Shown here: positions 60,266 to 64,000 of the stretch, in pieces | Position numbering within the stretch: the first letter of the stretch is position 1 | Layout of the letters: the number at the start of each line of letters is the position of its first letter | Source of the DNA: Saxidomus purpurata | Taxonomy: Eukaryota; Mollusca; Bivalvia; Venerida; Veneridae | Length of the DNA: 64,000 nucleotides | Reading direction: 5' to 3' | NCBI GenBank assembly: GCA_022818135.1 | Contig: JAFMSR010000010.1 | Location: 33,332,153 to 33,396,152, forward strand | Made by a program: the position numbers and the translations under genes | Notes under the pieces: model-generated | What the model saw: only the letters and a program-made list of their open reading frames with translations | The model's database searches: none | Told to the model about the DNA's origin: nothing

Positions 60266-60520
60266 GTTAAAGCTTTGTAGACTTAACATGGGTTATTGCC
60301 TTGATGCTCTTCCTTAGGAAACGTACTCTTAAATTCTCTTCCATATGAAATTTGTATCAGTCGATCATTTTGAAATTAATGTAACGGAAGTATGTACCCA
60401 GTGTCTTCATAAATGTAAGACATGGTAGTTGCATACACAGATAGCTAAATTGGAAGTGTTAATAATTAGATAAATAAGAAAAAGGACTGGTGAGGCGTTA
60501 GAAGTTTTGTTTAGTACATG
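60266..60520. mobile_element. half copy of the foldback element in ependymin intron 3
   Basis: Matches 40915-41150 (GGGTTATTGCCTTGATGCTC, then GGCGTTAGAAGTTTTGTTTA). Only the right half is present. Confidence 0.65.
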
Positions 60521-60678
60521 AACAATGTAAAGCAGCGTTATACAAAGTGTATATAAAATGTGTTTCACTATCCTATTGAAAACCCAATTGGTTAATATAT
60601 TTTTTATTTCTATATGTCAATAAGAGCGTTTTCTTACGTGTTTAAGGTAGACAATGTGTTTTAAGCATCAGTCGTTGC

Positions 60679-61029
60679 CAAATATAAGTTAGTGCTTATA
60701 TGTAAAAATTAAGAAACCCTGGTCGCTCGATACCGCTCGCTCCCTTGGGGTTTCTTAATTCTTAAAATTTGACTAAATAAACTCTAACTTACTTAGTGTT
60801 TAACCTCATTTGACCTTTTGCATAGCCAGCGACATGAATTGTGAGCGGAGCTTAAGTGCTTTCTATTAAGAGCGAACTCTTAATAACTTTAAGAGCGAAC
60901 TCTTAATAACTTTAAGAGCGAACTCTTTATAACTAAGTGATCTCAGTAGTAAGTTTTTGATAGAAATGAAAGACGTTTATTTGAAAATCTGAGCGATTCG
61001 ATTGGTGGGCAAATGGGGTCAAACACTAA
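60679..61029. mobile_element. foldback repeat with GC-rich hairpin, copy 2
   Basis: Same tail as copy 1 in the same orientation, but the core reads AAGAAACCCTGGTCGCTCGA to CGCTCGCTCCCTTGGGG, the reverse complement of the copy 1 core. It also has three AAGAGCGAACTCTT palindromic units (60868-60932). Confidence 0.75.
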
Positions 61030-61670
61030 GTTATATTACGGGTATTTTAAACAGCAGCATTGCTTTAAATTCTCTAATACTACAGACTACAGTCCCCAAA
61101 GCTTCACTCAATATTTCTATTACTTTCGATTGGATATTTATGTCACTATTAATAGTCGGTATTATTAGATTGCACTAATTGATTCAGATCAAACCGAAAG
61201 ATGGTTTTGTACTCTAGGTATATTCGCACTGTTACTTCTATACTGAAATATTATGTAAAATTTGTAAATAGATAAGATCAAGGGTCTAAAACAAAAACAT
61301 TTTAAGACAAAAATATGTCTGTAATGTAACAACTGCTTAACTTCAGCAATGGAGTTCAGCAATGTCGTCCATTGATGCAAATTCAAATAAGTGAAAAAGC
61401 CTAAAGCCAATACCATGGATTGGCAAGCCCTCGCTGCGCTGTAAGTTACCGTTTTACTGCGATTTTCTCGTACAGTTTCTGCTTTTGCTCTTTTTAAAGA
61501 AGACTTTTACTCGTTTAATCTTTCAGATCAACTAATATATTCATATCGTTATCAATGAATAGTGCTACTGTCCAGCTTTGAGCCAGGACTGAAATAATTT
61601 TGCCCGGACTTAACCACATCAAAGCTTAAATCAAGAACTGCATTTAACAATTGAATCGTCCGTTCGCTCA
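61030..61670. other. unannotated spacer
   Basis: No gene or clear repeat seen. Confidence 0.4.
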
Positions 61671-61679
61671 TACAGAGCT

Positions 61680-62310
61680 TTTTCTCTTCAGGAAAAGTTC
61701 AGAGACTCTGCAACCATTGACTTCTAACTCTAAATAAAGATAGATTGTGACTAACTTGAGCGAGGTAAACAACCATGTCCCAATGAGAATCGTCATTGAG
61801 TTGACGTTCGTCAAGATTTACATTTGCACGCTGTTCAGAGAGATGCTTTTGATACTTAAAGCAATTATGATAGAGAGCCATAGCTACACAGGTCATAATT
61901 ACATTTACTTCCGCACAAAAGATACTTCCTTACCTTAAGAAAATTACCATTTCTAGAAAGCATGTCCTGGGATGTCCCTAGGTAAACAAAATCCCTTTCC
62001 CCCCGTGTCCCATTATTTGATAATCGTCTTTGAGTCAATCATTGACTTCAAACTCTATGTAAAGATGGATTATGACCAGCGAGATAACAAAACCCACTAC
62101 TTTAACCGTGTCCCATTATTTGAGAATTGATTGCCAAGAGTCACATTGGTACACTTGATCAGGTTGGTGATGTTAACATTTTACACAGTGTAGAAGAGCT
62201 GTAGCTACACACCTTTGAAGTCAGTGATCAGCATTAAATTTAGTTCCGCAAATAAGATACCTCCTTGCTCTAAGGTAAATGATAATTTTAGAAAATTATG
62301 TCACCCGGTG
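61680..62310. repeat. diverged tandem duplication of about 340 bp
   Basis: ATTGACTTC.AACTCTA..TAAAGAT (61718 and 62042), ATAGCTACACA and CTTCCGCA...AAGATAC (61912, 62248) recur in order in two halves. Overlapping opposite frames near 61700-61940 are chance. Confidence 0.6.
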
Positions 62311-62815
62311 ACCTGTTGTGTTTATTAAATTTCACCTGGATATATATATGTTCTGCAAGGGACATTAACTCATCGAATTTTCTTGTTTTAATTCAGTATA
62401 TTTGAAAATTCACGAGAAATTGTATATTTTTTTTGGAAAACGTCTGTTTTCATCTAATAATGAAACTGTCATAAACAACGATAGTAAGGGATCATAGACG
62501 AATAACATAAATACGAAGTTTAAAATTATAGTTTATTCGATAAATGATTGTCCTGACTGACCAAACAAATTAGTCAATAATATATCTTAGAATAACAGTT
62601 TCATTAAACTCAAGACAGACTACTAGGTGGCTGACACGCAGAAAGTGTCATTGTCATATTAACAAAATCTTTTAGCGACCAGAATACGTTAATTGCAATC
62701 AATTTACATGTAATTGCAAATATTGCAAATATCTTAAAGCCAATATAAAAATTAAAATGGTTTAAAGTCTTAAAATTATAAGTAAAACAGAAGAAAAATG
62801 TAAAAAAAGCTGTAT

Positions 62816-62905
62816 TAGATGGGTTTCGAACTCGCGTTCGCCGCAGTAAGTCAGCGCAATTTCAATTTCCAGCATCTCTACCAACTGCTCTACGTCCGCC
62901 GACTA
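62816..62905 (-). repeat. tRNA-like sequence (SINE head or tRNA pseudogene)
   Basis: On the minus strand, GTAGAGCAGTTGGTAGAG resembles an A box and GAGTTCGAAACCC a B box, about 45 bp apart. The T-arm does not pair and no acceptor stem closes, so it is not a functional tRNA. Confidence 0.5.
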
Positions 62906-63459
62906 TAGAGTTACAGGTAAAAATCGAGTTCTTATAAATTTGTATGTCCAAGTCGTTTGTTCGCGCATTAATAGTATTTACGATTAATTACACATTTAAA
63001 GAACAATAACGAAATAAATTTATTTATGTTCTATATTGAAATAAATACATGTTATTTTTGATGACCCACTCTAGTGGTTAATCCTTCCGATTTAAGTTAG
63101 AATATAGTTCGTCTACATGTTAGCAAATCCTTCTGTTACAAGATCGGATGTTATTCGTCAAAAATTTGGACAGCTCCTAAATTTGTTACGAATTTCGTGA
63201 TTTTCATGGATTTTAACGGTAAATTATGTCCATTTCTGCCCAACGAATCGTAGTGGACACTTCGATTTGGAAAATTCGAAGAAATTTTGTTACTAAACCG
63301 CGTGGTATCATCTGGAGGGGTAACTGCTTTCGCTTATTCGATTAACCTGTCTTCCTTTTTTACTTTCAGTTTTGTTCAGCTTATTTCGCTGTGCATTAAT
63401 TAAAAAAGAACTCGTATTAGCATCATGCCAAGGCAACCACGTGCTCGAGCTAGAAATAA

Positions 63460-63960
63460 CAGGGTGGACCACGTGGGGAAAAATCTTGGTTTAATAACCA
63501 AGATCTACAGTTATTTACAGATAGTTCTGGTTCTGGCTACGGAATTTATTTTAAGGGCAATTGGGCTAGCGGTACATGGCCAGCATCATGGATACAAAAT
63601 GAACTGACTAATGACATAACAGTTTTGGAAATATTTCCAATAGTGGTTTCAGTATTTTTGTGGCCATCTCGGCTGTATAATAAAAGAATTTTGTTCAGAT
63701 GTGACAATATGTCAGTCTGTCATATCATTAATTCAATGACTAGTAAATCAAAACCGGTGATGTTTCTCCTTAGAAAATTTGTCTTACAATGTTTAAAATA
63801 TAACATTATGTTTAAAATCAAACATATTCCGGGAATTTCTAACGGCATAACAGATGCGCTTTCAAGGTTTGAATTTCAGCGTTTCAGGGCTCTTGCTCCA
63901 GAGGCGAACATATCCCCAGATCAGGTGCCATCGCATCTGCTGGACATCTTTGGCAGCTAG
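63460..63960 (+). pseudogene. DIRS-like retroelement, RNase H end of the polymerase (5'-truncated)
   Basis: The frame is open from 63460 and clearly homologous from about 63487. It reads LQLFTDSSGSGYGIYF (first catalytic Asp), WP.SWI, LEIFPIVVSVFLW (Glu), LFRCDNMSVCHIINSMTSKS (Asp), then KHIPGISNGITDALSR (last Asp) and FRALAPEA. This order matches the RNase H domain of DIRS-type (tyrosine-recombinase) retroelements. The reverse transcriptase is missing because stops lie just upstream, and the frame ends at 63958-63960. A second frame reading HLWQLAKSLASEGLSNKQ overlaps the end and may open the recombinase ORF beyond the window. It does not appear to be a host gene. Confidence 0.75.
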
Positions 63961-64000
63961 CAAAGTCACTGGCATCAGAGGGTTTGTCAAACAAACAATA

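Noticed and set aside
62816..62905. Functional tRNA gene on the minus strand
   Set aside because: The T-arm and acceptor stem do not close; best seen as a SINE head or pseudogene.
63425..63607. 60-codon frame rich in arginine at its start
   Set aside because: It lies out of frame over the DIRS-like RNase H region.

Overview
The window is animal nuclear DNA: AT-rich, intron-rich and packed with SINEs, MITEs, foldback elements and minisatellites, with no operon-like organisation. Repeats of the type widespread in clams and other bivalves (for example the short dispersed repeat near 36551-36650) and the ependymin-related gene make a bivalve mollusc, perhaps a venerid clam, the best guess. The species call is inference. 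Only four genes can be supported with exon-level confidence. Nearly all other open frames are short and look like chance or repeat-derived.

Left part, 1-28.5 kb (minus strand): three tandem paralogues encode small nucleoredoxin/tryparedoxin-like thioredoxin-fold proteins with a WCPPC active site and a GIPTL cis-proline loop. Each has three coding exons with identical intron phases (phase 1, then phase 0). In transcription order they are copy C (25144 to 21791, 167 aa), copy B (16501 to 11078, 141 aa) and copy A (4294 to 469). Copy A carries one missing base in a homopolymer, which breaks its frame. The B and C blocks, about 9 and 8.5 kb, are colinear over introns and both flanks, and A shares upstream sequence with them. 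Intron 1 of B and of C is inflated by a 45-bp minisatellite of which A keeps only a remnant. All three share an upstream non-coding block centred on a TTCnnGAA palindrome that resembles a heat-shock element.

Middle part, 33.8-44.7 kb (plus strand): a six-exon ependymin-related secreted glycoprotein gene (about 217 aa), with a signal peptide and a CCFPDQW start of the mature protein. Intron 4 begins with about 28 copies of a 44-bp minisatellite derived from the exon 4/intron 4 junction. Many units carry a 3'-splice-like tract, a 22-nt copy of the exon end and a GTATGA or GTAAGT donor, so they look like pseudo-microexons. This is the most unusual feature of the window.

Right part, 45-64 kb: no convincing host gene, but a dense and partly nested set of transposable elements. 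These include two copies of a TTAA-flanked MITE, one of them inside a larger foldback element with a likely 8-bp target duplication; a three-level nest at 55.8-57.7 kb; two copies of a foldback repeat whose hairpin core lies in opposite orientations; a mariner transposase fragment; and, at the right edge, the RNase H end of a DIRS-like retroelement.

The nucleoredoxin-like proteins probably act as cytosolic thiol-disulfide reductases, and the ependymin-related protein is extracellular. Nothing in the sequence links the two loci functionally.
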